From Bradyrhizobium paxllaeri (GTDB taxonomy: Bacteria; Pseudomonadota; Alphaproteobacteria; Rhizobiales; Xanthobacteraceae): 64,000 nucleotides of DNA. The notes beneath the pieces were generated by a model. The model was not told the DNA's origin and did not search any database. It saw only the letters and a program-made list of their open reading frames with translations. Positions 18,193 through 26,062 of the stretch are shown here, one piece after another (positions within the stretch are counted from its first letter, which is position 1; each line of letters starts with the position of its first letter). The stretch lies in assembly GCF_001693515.2 (NCBI RefSeq), contig NZ_CP042968.1, forward strand, positions 3,038,001 to 3,102,000. The letters are read 5' to 3'. Position numbers and translations under genes: made by a program.

Positions 18193-18555
18193 ATGGAGCG
18201 CCGCCACTTTCTGAAACTCGCCTTTGGATTTGCCGCGGGCGGCGTCGCGCTCGCAGCGAGCGCGCAGGCCGCGCCGCTGATGCCGGCGCCGCTTGCCGAC
18301 GATGCCAACAAGCTGCCCGACAACAGGGATGCGCAACCCGCCGTCACGTCAGGCGAGGAGGTCGATCGCCTCTCGCCGGAAGAAGTGCGCTGGGGCCGCG
18401 GCCGTGGACGCGGTTGGGGCCGAAGGCGTTGGGGCTGGCGCCGCCGTCACTGGGGCTGGCGTCGGCGTCGATGGCGCCGCAGATACTGGGGCTGGCATCG
18501 CCGCCGCCGTCGTTGGCGTCGCCGCTACTGGCGCCGGCGTCGTTACTACTGGTAA
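18193..18555 (+). CDS. Twin-Arg exported protein with Arg/Trp/Gly-rich tail
   Basis: This 120-residue protein opens MERRHFLKLAFGFAAGG, a Tat-like leader ending near AQAA. It then has a short acidic spacer (SGEEVDRLSPEEV) and from residue 67 consists of near-repeats of W-G-W-R-R-R and Y-W-R-R-R. About half the tail is Arg and a fifth Trp or Tyr. Such a cationic, aromatic tail could bind envelope polyanions or DNA or act like an antimicrobial peptide. Similar proteins are frequent in Bradyrhizobium and uncharacterised. A GGAGGAG site precedes the ATG. Confidence 0.75.
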   Translation: MERRHFLKLAFGFAAGGVALAASAQAAPLMPAPLADDANKLPDNRDAQPAVTSGEEVDRLSPEEVRWGRGRGRGWGRRRWGWRRRHWGWRRRRWRRRYWGWHRRRRRWRRRYWRRRRYYW

Positions 18556-18587
18556 GCAGCCGCCAGCGATCGTTTTTGATGAGCAAT

Positions 18588-18620
18588 AGAAAAAAGCCCC
18601 GCGCGAGCGGGGCTTTTGTT
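18588..18620. terminator. Bidirectional rho-independent terminator
   Basis: The stem AGCCCCGC / GCGGGGCT has a GCGA loop and is flanked by an A-run on the left and TTTT on the right. It can therefore stop both the 18193 gene (plus) and the 18638 gene (minus), which converge here. Confidence 0.85.
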
Positions 18621-18637
18621 GTTGTGCGTTGAAAATA

Positions 18638-18892
18638 TCAATAAGCGCGGCAGCGGCCGTAGCGCCACACGGTGCCGTAAGGACACACGCGGCCGGGCCG
18701 CACGACGACGGCCGGAGCTGCAGGCCGCACCACGACGACCGGAGCAGGACGAACTACAACGGCCCGGCGATTGGGTTGGCAGCCGCCATAGGGGCCACGA
18801 TGCCAGCCGGGGCCGCATCCGCCCGCGGCTTCCGCCGCGCTGAAGCTGGCAACGGTGCCCAGGGCCAAAACTGCTGCGAAGAGGTATTTCAT
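18638..18892 (-). CDS. Small exported Gly/Cys/Val-Arg-Pro protein
   Basis: This 84-residue protein starts at the ATG at 18892, which has CGGGAGAAAAC before it. A signal peptide (MKYLFAAVLALGTVASFSAA) is followed by GCGPGWHRGPYGGCQPN, a repeated VVVRPAP pattern and a closing VCPYGTVWRYGRCRAY. Four Cys could form two disulfides. This is a common uncharacterised family in Bradyrhizobium. Envelope location is inferred from the leader. Confidence 0.75.
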   Translation of the reverse strand: MKYLFAAVLALGTVASFSAAEAAGGCGPGWHRGPYGGCQPNRRAVVVRPAPVVVVRPAAPAVVVRPGRVCPYGTVWRYGRCRAY

Positions 18893-18975
18893 GTTTTCTC
18901 CCGTTTTCGGCCGCAAGGCGGCACGGAACGGAACTTAGTCCCGAGACCTGAATGGAACATGAATGTTCCCCGATG

Positions 18976-19998
18976 CTAGGGGGCCGCCAGGAATCCGAGC
19001 ATCAGCTCGTTATATTTGCCCGGCGCCTCCAGAAAGACCAGATGTCCCGTGTTCGGAATCACCTCGGCCCGGCCGCGGCCCATCCGGGCGGCGAGCGCCT
19101 TGGCCAGCTCGGCGTTCTGGCCCATTTTCGCGCGCAACGACTCCGGCGCATTGGCTCGGCCCGGCGCGTTGTGATCATCGGCGCCCATCACGAACAGCGT
19201 CGGCTGCGTGATCAGGGGAATCTCGTGCACGACAGGCTCGCGGTAGATCATCTGCGCCGAGCTGACAAAGGCGCGCAGCCATCGCTGGTATTCGGCGCTG
19301 CCCTTGATGTTGAAGCGCGCATCGATGAACGGCGTGACCTGTTCGGGCGGCAGTTTCAGCGCGTAATTGGTCTCGAGCTGCTTGCGATAGCCGTCGGCGG
19401 TCAACTTGTCTTCGTTCTCCAGAATCTTCTCCGTCGGCGTCGGCGGCACGTAGAGCCGATAGTCTTCCAGCCCGATCGGCGCGGTCAGCACCAGGTGCAC
19501 GATCCTGTCGGGATAGGCGCGCGCGATCCGCACGCCGAGCATGCCGCCGAGCGAATGGGCGACGATGTCCGTCTTGGTGATTGCGAGATGATCGAGCAGC
19601 GCCACCGTGTTGCGCGCCAGTGTATCGAAATGCAGATCGCCTTGCGGCTTCGACGACTTTCCAAAACCGATCTGGTCGGGAATGATCACGCGATAGCCGG
19701 CATCGCTCAGGGTCTTGATGACCGGCGCCCAGTAACTCGATGGAAAGTTGCGGCCATGCAGCAGCACCACGCTGCGTCCGTTCGGCTGCGTCGGCGCGAC
19801 ATCCATATAGGCCATCCGTACCTGCTCGCCGTCGTTGACCAGCGGCAGCAAATGGACGGGGTAGGGATAGGCAAAGCCTTCAAGCGCGATGCCGTAGGGT
19901 TCGCGCGCGGCGGGGCGTTCGGTTTGTGCCGAGGCCGCTGGCAATAACGCAATCACGGCCAAGGCGGCTGCTGCCGCGCTGACGTACATCCTTCGCAT
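18976..19998 (-). CDS. Exported alpha/beta-hydrolase
   Basis: This 340-residue protein begins at the ATG at 19998, which has a GGGAG site, and gives a signal peptide ending PAASAQ. It carries the oxyanion motif LLHGRNFPSSYW, the nucleophile elbow AHSLGGMLG, the acid in VMGADDHN, and the His in NTGHLVFLEAP. It is close in pattern to haloalkane dehalogenase or epoxide hydrolase-like esterases, but the substrate is not predictable. Monocistronic; divergent from RidA. Confidence 0.88.
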   Translation of the reverse strand: MRRMYVSAAAAALAVIALLPAASAQTERPAAREPYGIALEGFAYPYPVHLLPLVNDGEQVRMAYMDVAPTQPNGRSVVLLHGRNFPSSYWAPVIKTLSDAGYRVIIPDQIGFGKSSKPQGDLHFDTLARNTVALLDHLAITKTDIVAHSLGGMLGVRIARAYPDRIVHLVLTAPIGLEDYRLYVPPTPTEKILENEDKLTADGYRKQLETNYALKLPPEQVTPFIDARFNIKGSAEYQRWLRAFVSSAQMIYREPVVHEIPLITQPTLFVMGADDHNAPGRANAPESLRAKMGQNAELAKALAARMGRGRAEVIPNTGHLVFLEAPGKYNELMLGFLAAP

Positions 19999-20149
19999 CT
20001 CAAAGACTCCCGTAAGACAGCGGCGTATTGCTGCTGACCTCACGCGATGTAAAGGCTTTCCGTTTCACGTTTTGGCGAGAGCATGAGCCGGGTGCCTGTA
20101 TTTGTGATAGATCAATAGCAAAACGCATCCGAGACAATTCATAGGGAGA

Positions 20150-20554
20150 ATGCAATGCCAAAGGACAAAGCTGTCAGTCCCCGACGTAGCTGAGGTCGGC
20201 CCCGGTCTCTGGTCAAACGCCGTACGCGCCGGCGACATGCTGTACATCTCCGGCCAAGTCGCACGGCCCTTCGAGGGCGGCACCGAAATAGTTGGAAAAG
20301 ATGAGTACGAACAAGCCAAGCAAATATTTTCACGTATTGATCGCATCATCAAAGCGGCCGGGGGAACGATGGACGACCTGGTAAAGATGACGATCTACGT
20401 CGTCGATATCCAGAAAAACACCGAGGTCTGGCGAGCACGCCGCGAGTTCTTCACCGGAGACTTTCCTGCTTCCACGCTTGTAGAAGTGCGATCTCTTGCG
20501 AAACCGGAAGTCTTGGTGGAGATCGAAACAGTCGCCTATCTCGGTAAGAGCTGA
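20150..20554 (+). CDS. RidA-family protein with a disturbed start
   Basis: The body is a 130-residue Rid protein (LSVPDVAEVGPGLWSNAVRAGDMLYISGQVA ... FPASTLVEVRSLAKPEVLVEIETVAYL). RidA proteins deaminate reactive enamine intermediates, but the Arg usually found just after the PA of PARS is replaced (PAST), so it is not a classic RidA. The start is odd. GGGAG at 20144-20148 is ideally spaced for the ATG at 20155, which opens only 12 codons (MPKDKAVSPRRS). The in-frame ATG at 20150 is one base from the site. A single extra base near 20162 would explain this. Confidence 0.75.
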   Translation: MQCQRTKLSVPDVAEVGPGLWSNAVRAGDMLYISGQVARPFEGGTEIVGKDEYEQAKQIFSRIDRIIKAAGGTMDDLVKMTIYVVDIQKNTEVWRARREFFTGDFPASTLVEVRSLAKPEVLVEIETVAYLGKS

Positions 20555-20562
20555 AGTGGAGC

Positions 20563-21620
20563 TTAAGAGCCGGATCGGCCAAACAGGACATGCCCCGATC
20601 GCCACATCCGCTCGCAAACGGTGCGCGCGAAATTCGTCCGTTGTTCGGGCTCGGACCCTGTGAAGATGGCGTGTGACAGAATATCCGATATCCGCTTTTT
20701 TCCGTCTACCTGCTCCAGCATGAGCGCTTCCGCTCTCGATATCGGGATAACGACTTCCCCTTGAGGCGCAGGACGGGTCAAGACCAATGCGTTGACGTCA
20801 CCCGCCAATCGGACGCCGGCTCGAATGTGCGGGACGTATGCCAGATAATCATCCGTATCGAAGCGCGTGAGGAAGCGCATGCTTTGCGGCTTCCTGACGA
20901 AAAAATCGTGCCTGTCATTCAGCGCGGTGAGATTATCGATGACGGCCCATTGCTCCGGCGCCGGGAGCGCCAAAACGTGTTCCAGCATCTCTCCGCCCAG
21001 AAACCGATCGGCGCAGTAGAGGGCACTATCGTTCCAGCCGAAGAAAACCAGCCCGGCCGCTTCGACGAATTCCATGATCTCCGGCACCGCGTAGGCTCGG
21101 TCTTGCGGGTGAAGCAGCATGTCCACGATGCCCGCATCGTCGGCAAGATCATGGGGCAGTTTGCCGGTCGGCGAGATCAGATAATGTTTCGATGGGACAA
21201 CCTTTAGAAGTTCACGGGCAATCCTGACGCCCTCGGCATTCCGGCCGGCTCCAAGTCGCCGCAATATATCCTGGACCAGATACACGCCGGCGCGCCCCGC
21301 CTTCCCGTAAAGCATGATGGCCATGCTGCCGGATGGATCGAGTACATCTGCGAGCGCCTTCAGTCCGGCGTCTGGATCGGGAAGGTGATGAAGAACGCCG
21401 GTGCAAATGATCAGGTCAAAAGAGCGCTTCAACTCGCCGACATCAAGCAGGCTCATTCGCCGAAGTTCAACGTTGGCGAGGCCGCTCTCAATAACCCGGA
21501 CTGCACTGTCCTCGGTATCGACCTCTCCGAGACCAGCCTCGCGCATTCGAAGCGCCTTTGCGATCGACACTGCTGCCTGACCGCTTCTGTAATCGTGTCT
21601 TCCGTAACCGTGTCCTTCAT
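20563..21620 (-). pseudogene. SAM-dependent methyltransferase gene broken by deletion and micro-inversion
   Basis: The 3' part (below about 21480) reads on the minus strand as a class I methyltransferase: LANVELRRMSLLDVGELK, FDLIICTGVLHHLPDPDAG, then MLYGKAGRAGVYLVQDILRR and a C-terminal extension. The Gly-rich motif I is missing. The motif II segment CTVLGIDLSETSLAHSKR is present only on the opposite strand (about 21485-21570). A plausible original start, MKDTVTEDTITEAVRQQ, lies at 21620 in another frame. A 375-residue open frame crosses the whole region but its N-terminal third is antisense to the inverted piece. Methyltransferase activity is therefore very unlikely. Confidence 0.75.
21485..21570 (+). 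other. Inverted methyltransferase motif-II segment
   Basis: On the plus strand this stretch encodes EAALNNPDCTVLGIDLSE, then TSLAHSKRLCDRH. This is the normal beta1-beta2 region of the methyltransferase whose remainder runs on the minus strand. Ends carry a weak imperfect inverted repeat (GGCGAGGCCGC against GGTCAGGCAGC). The exact breakpoints cannot be fixed by eye. Confidence 0.7.
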
Positions 21621-21686
21621 GACACGACTCTAGATCGGCCCCATCCGGCCAGCAATATCCGAAATCACGATAAGGCCGGATCCGCC

Positions 21687-22196
21687 TCACTCGGCCTTCA
21701 GCGCCGCGCTGAAATCACCGCCGGTGTCCGTCGAGTACAGGTGCTTGAGCTCGCCGCGGTCGTCGATCGAATAATAGTGGTTGCCGTTGATGCCCTTTTC
21801 GTTGCGCTTGCCGCGGAACACGATCAGGCGGCTGTCGGCCCGGCTGATCACGGGCTCGAACTCATCGGGCACATCACCCCAATTCGAGACGGTGAAGAAC
21901 TGGGTAATCCGCCCGGTGCGGACGTCGAGGAATGTCGGCGCCTGGCATTCGGTGCCGCAGGGCAGGATGACGACGATGAAGCGCCCGCCGGCATTCACCT
22001 TGTCGTCTCGCATCGCACCGCGATAGGTGTGGCTCTGATCGCGCCAGAACTCATGGTCGAGCCGCGGCTTGGCGCGCTTGCCGGTGTAGACCTTCACCTT
22101 GTGATCGCTGAATCTGGGCAGCTCTTCTGCCTGTATGGGCAGGGCGTAGCACGCGAGCAGCGTCGCGGCGGCAATGGTTCGAACTAAACGGTTCAT
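21687..22196 (-). CDS. Conserved exported protein of unknown function
   Basis: This 169-residue protein starts at the ATG at 22196 (MNRLVRTIAAATLLACYALP), a signal peptide ending near IQA. The mature part FSDHKVKVYTGKRAKPRL, then GGRFIVVILPCGTECQAPTFLDVRTG, suggests a beta-rich periplasmic protein with one Cys pair (CGTEC). Proteins of this pattern are known in Bradyrhizobium without function. It is monocistronic. Confidence 0.72.
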   Translation of the reverse strand: MNRLVRTIAAATLLACYALPIQAEELPRFSDHKVKVYTGKRAKPRLDHEFWRDQSHTYRGAMRDDKVNAGGRFIVVILPCGTECQAPTFLDVRTGRITQFFTVSNWGDVPDEFEPVISRADSRLIVFRGKRNEKGINGNHYYSIDDRGELKHLYSTDTGGDFSAALKAE

Positions 22197-22265
22197 GAAA
22201 ATCTCGTCGGAAACGCTGGGTAACGCTTGGTCGGCGTTTCCGTCGGAAAAGTTCAAGCGCGCTGG

Positions 22266-22964
22266 CTAAGCCTGTTCGCTTCCGAACAATGCGGCAAAGC
22301 GCTTTTCACCGGTGCGGGTGAAATTGACGACGCGGCTGCCCGGCGTCGCGTCACGCGCCGCCCAATTCAATTCGGTGAAGCGGTTCATTACCGCAGCCCC
22401 CAGCGTGCCGGCGAGGTGATGGCGGCGCTCGCTCCAGTCGAGACAGGCCTTGCACACCGGGCGGCGCGGATGCGCCAGCGCTTCGGTATCGATCTGCAGC
22501 GCCTCCGCCATGAAGCGCTTGCCTTCGCCGGTGAGTTCGATGGCCTGCTTGGTTTGCCGGACCAGCCTTTGCTTGCGCAGGCTGTCGAGCATCTGCACGC
22601 CGAGATCGCCGGCGAGATGATCGTAGCAGATCCGTGCCCGCCGCAGCGCCGGCTCTTTCGGTCCCGTGCGAACACGGGTGTGGCCGGCGCGCTCGGCGAG
22701 GCCTGCAAGGCCTTCGAGCACGTGCGCGACGTCAGACCCGGTGAGGCGGTAATAGCGGTGACGGCCCTGTTTCTCCGGCTCGATCAGCCCGCCGGCCTCG
22801 AGCTTGGAGAGATGCGAGCTCGCGGTCTGCGGCGTGATGCCGGCCTGGTGCGCCAGTTCGCTCGCGGTCAGCGCACGGCCGTCCATCAGCGCGGTCAGCA
22901 TGTTGGCGCGCGCGGGATCGCCGACGAGAGAGGCGACCATGGCGATGTCGGGACCTGCTTTCAT
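22266..22964 (-). CDS. ArsR-family winged-helix regulator
   Basis: This 232-residue protein starts at the ATG at 22964. Residues 9-75 form the ArsR winged helix (LVGDPARANMLTALMDGRALTASELAHQAGITPQTASSHLSKL...GLIEPEKQGRHRYYRL). The long C-terminal part contains RRPVCKACLDWSERRHHLAG with two Cys and several His, a plausible ligand or metal site. It is divergent from a NIPSNAP-like gene and a PEP mutase-like gene across a 116-base gap, so those are its probable targets. Confidence 0.88.
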   Translation of the reverse strand: MKAGPDIAMVASLVGDPARANMLTALMDGRALTASELAHQAGITPQTASSHLSKLEAGGLIEPEKQGRHRYYRLTGSDVAHVLEGLAGLAERAGHTRVRTGPKEPALRRARICYDHLAGDLGVQMLDSLRKQRLVRQTKQAIELTGEGKRFMAEALQIDTEALAHPRRPVCKACLDWSERRHHLAGTLGAAVMNRFTELNWAARDATPGSRVVNFTRTGEKRFAALFGSEQA

Positions 22965-23031
22965 AGTTCGATGATAGACGAAGCATCGGTGTTGGGCAAG
23001 TGGGTATTGTTCGGTCGAAGCAACAGGCTCC

Positions 23032-23058
23032 GTCATTGCGCGCGAAGCTCGCAATGAC
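23032..23058. repeat. GTCATTGCG...CGCAATGAC palindromic repeat
   Basis: GTCATTGCG and CGCAATGAC flank a nine-base loop. It lies within the ArsR/NIPSNAP divergent promoter region. It resembles the common 'GTCATTGCGAGC' repeat of rhizobia and might confuse searches for an ArsR operator there. Confidence 0.6.
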
Positions 23059-23080
23059 GGGGGAAAAATTGGAGAACACC

Positions 23081-23389
23081 ATGACCGTCACCGTCTTCAT
23101 CCGCTACCAGCTCGATCCCTTCAAGCGCGCCTTGTTCGAGCAGTACTCGAAAAACTGGCTCACCATCATCCCGAAATGCGGCGGCGATCTCCTCGGCTAC
23201 TGGATGCCGCACGAGGGCACCAACAACATCGCCTTCGCGCTGATCTCGTTCGAGAGTCTGGCGGCCTATGAGAGCTACCGGGCGCGGCTGCGGGCCGACA
23301 GCGAGGGCATGGCCAATTTCAATTTCGCCGAGGAGAACCGGTTCATCCTCGCGGAGGAGCGGACATTCCTGCGCAAGGTCGTGGCATGA
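23081..23389 (+). CDS. NIPSNAP-like small protein
   Basis: This 102-residue protein begins at an ATG with GGAGAACACC upstream. The pattern [21 protein letters not shown], then [29 protein letters not shown], is that of NIPSNAP-type dimeric barrels. It is followed after 67 bases by the PEP mutase-like gene and both run away from the ArsR regulator, suggesting one regulated unit. Function unknown. Confidence 0.82.
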   Translation: MTVTVFIRYQLDPFKRALFEQYSKNWLTIIPKCGGDLLGYWMPHEGTNNIAFALISFESLAAYESYRARLRADSEGMANFNFAEENRFILAEERTFLRKVVA

Positions 23390-23456
23390 GACGTCTGGCG
23401 GAATGGGCGTCGCGTCCCTATCTACGCGGCGCCAACAAATATTGAGGGGAGCGACC

Positions 23457-24266
23457 ATGCTGACATCTGCTGACAAACGCGCCGCATTCAAGAAATTGCA
23501 CGAGAGCGGATGCTTCATCATCCCCAATCCCTTTGACGTCGGCAGCGCAAAGGCGCTGCAGCATCTCGGCTTCAAGGCGCTGGCCTCCACCAGCGCCGGG
23601 TTCGCCTGGACGCTTGGCAAGGCCGACAACCACGTTACCGTCGACGACGTCTGTGATCATCTCACGGCGATCTGCGCCGCGGTCGATATTCCGGTCAATG
23701 CCGATTTCGAGGACGGCTTTGCGCACGAACCGGACAAGGTCGCCGTCAATGTCGCGCGCGCGGTAAAGACCGGCGTCGCGGGCCTGTCGATCGAGGATTA
23801 CACCGGCGATAGCGCAAAACCGCTGTTCGACCGCGCGCTGGCCGTCGACCGCATCAAGGCGGCGCGGCAGGCGATCGATGCCGACAACAGCGGCGTCCTG
23901 CTCACCGGCCGTTGCGAGGCGTTCTTGCGCGGGCAGAAGGATTTGAGCCTCGTGATCGACCGGCTGACCGCCTATGCCGAAGCCGGCGCCGATTGCCTTT
24001 ATGCGCCGGGCATCGCGACGGCGGAAGAGATTTCGACTGTGGTAAAGGCGGTGCACCCGAAACCCGTCAATCTCCTGGTCGGCACCGGTCCCTCGCTGCA
24101 GGAGGCTTCCGCTCTCGGCGTGCGCCGCATCAGCATCGGCGCTTCGCTGGCGCGGATGGCATGGGCCGGCTTCATGAAGGCGTCAAAGGAGATGGCGGAG
24201 AAGGGCACGTTCGGCGAATTCGCCAACGGCCATTCCGGCGGCGAACTCAACAAGATGTTCAGCTAA
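23457..24266 (+). CDS. Isocitrate lyase/PEP mutase-superfamily enzyme
   Basis: This 269-residue TIM-barrel enzyme has AGGGGAGCGACC before its ATG. Features are NPFDVGSAKALQHLGFKALASTSAG, the metal-binding NADFEDGFAHEP, and LLTGRCEAFLRG. Members cleave or rearrange C-C or C-P bonds of 2-oxo or phosphono acids (isocitrate lyase, methylisocitrate lyase, PEP phosphonomutase, oxaloacetate hydrolase). The canonical KKCGH catalytic loop of lyases is not seen, so the reaction is undecided. It is probably co-transcribed with the NIPSNAP gene. Confidence 0.85.
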   Translation: MLTSADKRAAFKKLHESGCFIIPNPFDVGSAKALQHLGFKALASTSAGFAWTLGKADNHVTVDDVCDHLTAICAAVDIPVNADFEDGFAHEPDKVAVNVARAVKTGVAGLSIEDYTGDSAKPLFDRALAVDRIKAARQAIDADNSGVLLTGRCEAFLRGQKDLSLVIDRLTAYAEAGADCLYAPGIATAEEISTVVKAVHPKPVNLLVGTGPSLQEASALGVRRISIGASLARMAWAGFMKASKEMAEKGTFGEFANGHSGGELNKMFS

Positions 24267-24293
24267 AGCATTTCCACTTGCGAGCCCTCTGGC

Positions 24294-25181
24294 TTAGCGC
24301 TTCGGCTTTGGCAGCACCATCCTGCCCTGTGAGGCAATACCACCCCACTTGGCGGACCAAGTGACCTCCGAGGCGGAGGGTTGCTCGGTGTCTTGCGGAC
24401 CTCGAGCACCCTGCAGCGCAAATAGTGCGCCTTGAGGATCGGCACATCGCGCGATCCAGCAACCATCAGGCAATTCAGTCGGACCCTGGAGGACCCGGCC
24501 TCCGCCATCATTGACGCGCCTGGCGGCCGCGCCGATGTCGTCGACATTGAAGTAATAGAGCCAACACGGCTGTGGCACGCTCGGCAGCTTGGTGAGCATG
24601 CCACCGATCGTCTGCCCGGCCGCCGAAAACAATTGATAGAAGTCTGCCCGATCGGTTTCACCGTCGGCCTTCTGCCAGCCAAAAAGCTCGCCGTAAAAAT
24701 CAAAGATCTTGTTCCGGTCTTCAGCCAGCAACTCGTGCCAGCCCACGCGTCCCAGTTCGTCCAGTCCGATGGAATGCCCTTGGCCATAGGTCAGTCCGCT
24801 GACCAGCGCAAAAGTTGCCTTTTGCGGATCGGCGACCACTGAAACCCGGCCGATATTGCTATCCGTTGGCGGCAGCATGACAGCGCCTCCGCGACGCCTG
24901 ATCTGTGTGGCTGTCGCATCCATGTCACCGACTGCGACGTAGCCGACCCATCTCGGAGTTGCCCCCAATCGCCGCCCCTCTTCCGGGATATCCATAAGCC
25001 CACTTACCGGAACTTCGCCGGCAGTAAGCACCGTGTAGGCCAGTTCCGGAGTTGACGCGTCCTTCGTACCCCAGCCGACGACCGCCCCATAAAAGGCGCC
25101 TGCTGCCGCGACGTCCGTGGTCAGGAGCTCATACCAGGCGAAGCGTCCGAGTTGATTGACCAAACGAATTTCTCCGTTCAA
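24294..25181 (-). CDS. Two-domain VOC (glyoxalase-like) protein
   Basis: This 295-residue protein has two tandem VOC halves: residues about 10-130 (GRFAWYELLTTDVAAAGAFYGAVVGWG) and about 143-265 (GRVGWHELLAEDRNKIFDFYGELFGW). The arrangement matches the CFP30B-like class of actinobacteria and rhizobia. Such proteins bind small electrophiles or hydrophobic ligands. It is divergent from the TOMM precursor gene with a 230-base gap. No evidence ties it to TOMM immunity, though VOC proteins can serve as resistance proteins. Confidence 0.87.
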   Translation of the reverse strand: MNGEIRLVNQLGRFAWYELLTTDVAAAGAFYGAVVGWGTKDASTPELAYTVLTAGEVPVSGLMDIPEEGRRLGATPRWVGYVAVGDMDATATQIRRRGGAVMLPPTDSNIGRVSVVADPQKATFALVSGLTYGQGHSIGLDELGRVGWHELLAEDRNKIFDFYGELFGWQKADGETDRADFYQLFSAAGQTIGGMLTKLPSVPQPCWLYYFNVDDIGAAARRVNDGGGRVLQGPTELPDGCWIARCADPQGALFALQGARGPQDTEQPSASEVTWSAKWGGIASQGRMVLPKPKR

Positions 25182-25360
25182 GCTTGGAGACGATTACGCA
25201 CTGCACCACGTCGCGCACGCGTTGTAATCCGCGCAATGGTGCGGACCGTCGATGCAACGGGCGAAAACGCGGCGACATCGTTCATGAACATGAATGCTAC
25301 CTGAACGAGCGTCATTACATTTTCGTGTGTGCATGAATCTTGCCTGCCTTATTTGGTAAG

Positions 25361-25405
25361 CGTAGGATCACGCCTACGGGGATCCTTCTTGCAACATTGG
25401 AGGAT
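25361..25405 (+). promoter_or_regulatory. Overlapping alternative hairpins in the TOMM precursor leader
   Basis: CGTAGG (25361-25366) can pair with CCTACG (25373-25378). Overlapping it, AGGATC (25364-25369) can pair with GATCCT (25381-25386). ATCCT of that last arm can also pair with AGGAT (25401-25405), which is part of the ribosome-binding site. The pairings exclude each other, so they could form a switch that hides or frees the start of translation. The stems are only five or six bases long. Confidence 0.35.
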
Positions 25406-25411
25406 GCGACC

Positions 25412-25927
25412 ATGCCGCGGGTGAAGCAAGCTTCGAAAAAGAAGCGAGTAACCAGAACCGCAATACCGGCGCTGGGAGCCGCCGGATTAACTTTTTCGCT
25501 AGCAGGAGGTGCATCGGCATCGGCCATACCGACCGGTGACGTTCAGCAGGGGCAGAATTTCGCTCCTGGCACGATGATCACGCTCGACGAAGAGGAACTT
25601 GCCGACGTCAGCCTCGCCACCTTCCGTCTCTTCGACGACGAACTCTTCGACAACGACCTAAGCGGCGTGCAGCTAGCCCAGCGCGGCTGCGGCAGATGCG
25701 GTGGCTGCCGCGGATGTGGTGGCTTCCGGGGATGCGGCGGATTCCACGGATGCGGTGGTTGTCGCGGCTGCAGAGGCTGTGGATGCAGAGCCTGCCGATG
25801 CGGCGTCGGCTGTGGCGGCTGTGGTGGCTGCGGCGTTGGTTGGATAGGGGTGGGCGTGCCAGGCATCGGCATAGGCATAGGATGCGCAGGTTGCTGCGCA
25901 TCCTGGGGCCGCTGCCGCTGGTGCTAG
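25412..25927 (+). CDS. TOMM (azole-modified peptide) precursor with Cys/Gly/Arg core
   Basis: This 171-residue protein starts at an ATG preceded by TTGGAGGATGCGACC. Residues 1-15 are Lys/Arg-rich and 17-38 are hydrophobic, ending ASASA, like a secretion signal. Residues 54-90 are acidic (TLDEEELADVSLATFRLF, DDELFDND), probably the recognition leader. From about R91 the sequence is the core: 20 Cys, mainly in G-C-G-G, R-G-C and F-H-G-C units, then a Gly/Val/Ile stretch and C-A-G-C-C near the end. The core has one Ser and no Thr, so modification would be almost only Cys to thiazoline/thiazole. The enzymes to do this are encoded immediately downstream. No cleavage site is certain. Confidence 0.8.
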   Translation: MPRVKQASKKKRVTRTAIPALGAAGLTFSLAGGASASAIPTGDVQQGQNFAPGTMITLDEEELADVSLATFRLFDDELFDNDLSGVQLAQRGCGRCGGCRGCGGFRGCGGFHGCGGCRGCRGCGCRACRCGVGCGGCGGCGVGWIGVGVPGIGIGIGCAGCCASWGRCRWC

Positions 25928-26062
25928 GCGGCGGCGCTTCCTGATCTTGTGCCGACACGCCACGATTTCATTGGCCGGGTTCGATTGACCCGGCCAGTAT
26001 CTTGTTTTCGTTGTGACGCTCGCCTGCCAGCGCGGGCAGCCTGCCGGTGACAAGCGAGTGTG

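Noticed and set aside
20563..21690. An intact 375-residue methyltransferase
   Set aside because: The N-terminal third is antisense to a motif II segment and lacks the SAM-binding Gly motif, so the frame is fortuitous.
24294..25181. VOC protein as the TOMM immunity factor
   Set aside because: It is divergently transcribed and belongs to a widespread family; adjacency alone is not enough.
25681..25840. Regularly spaced TGCGG/GGCTGC units resembling a CRISPR or minisatellite array
   Set aside because: The spacing is by codons (multiples of three) and encodes the G-C-G-G core; there are no equal-length repeats with unique spacers.
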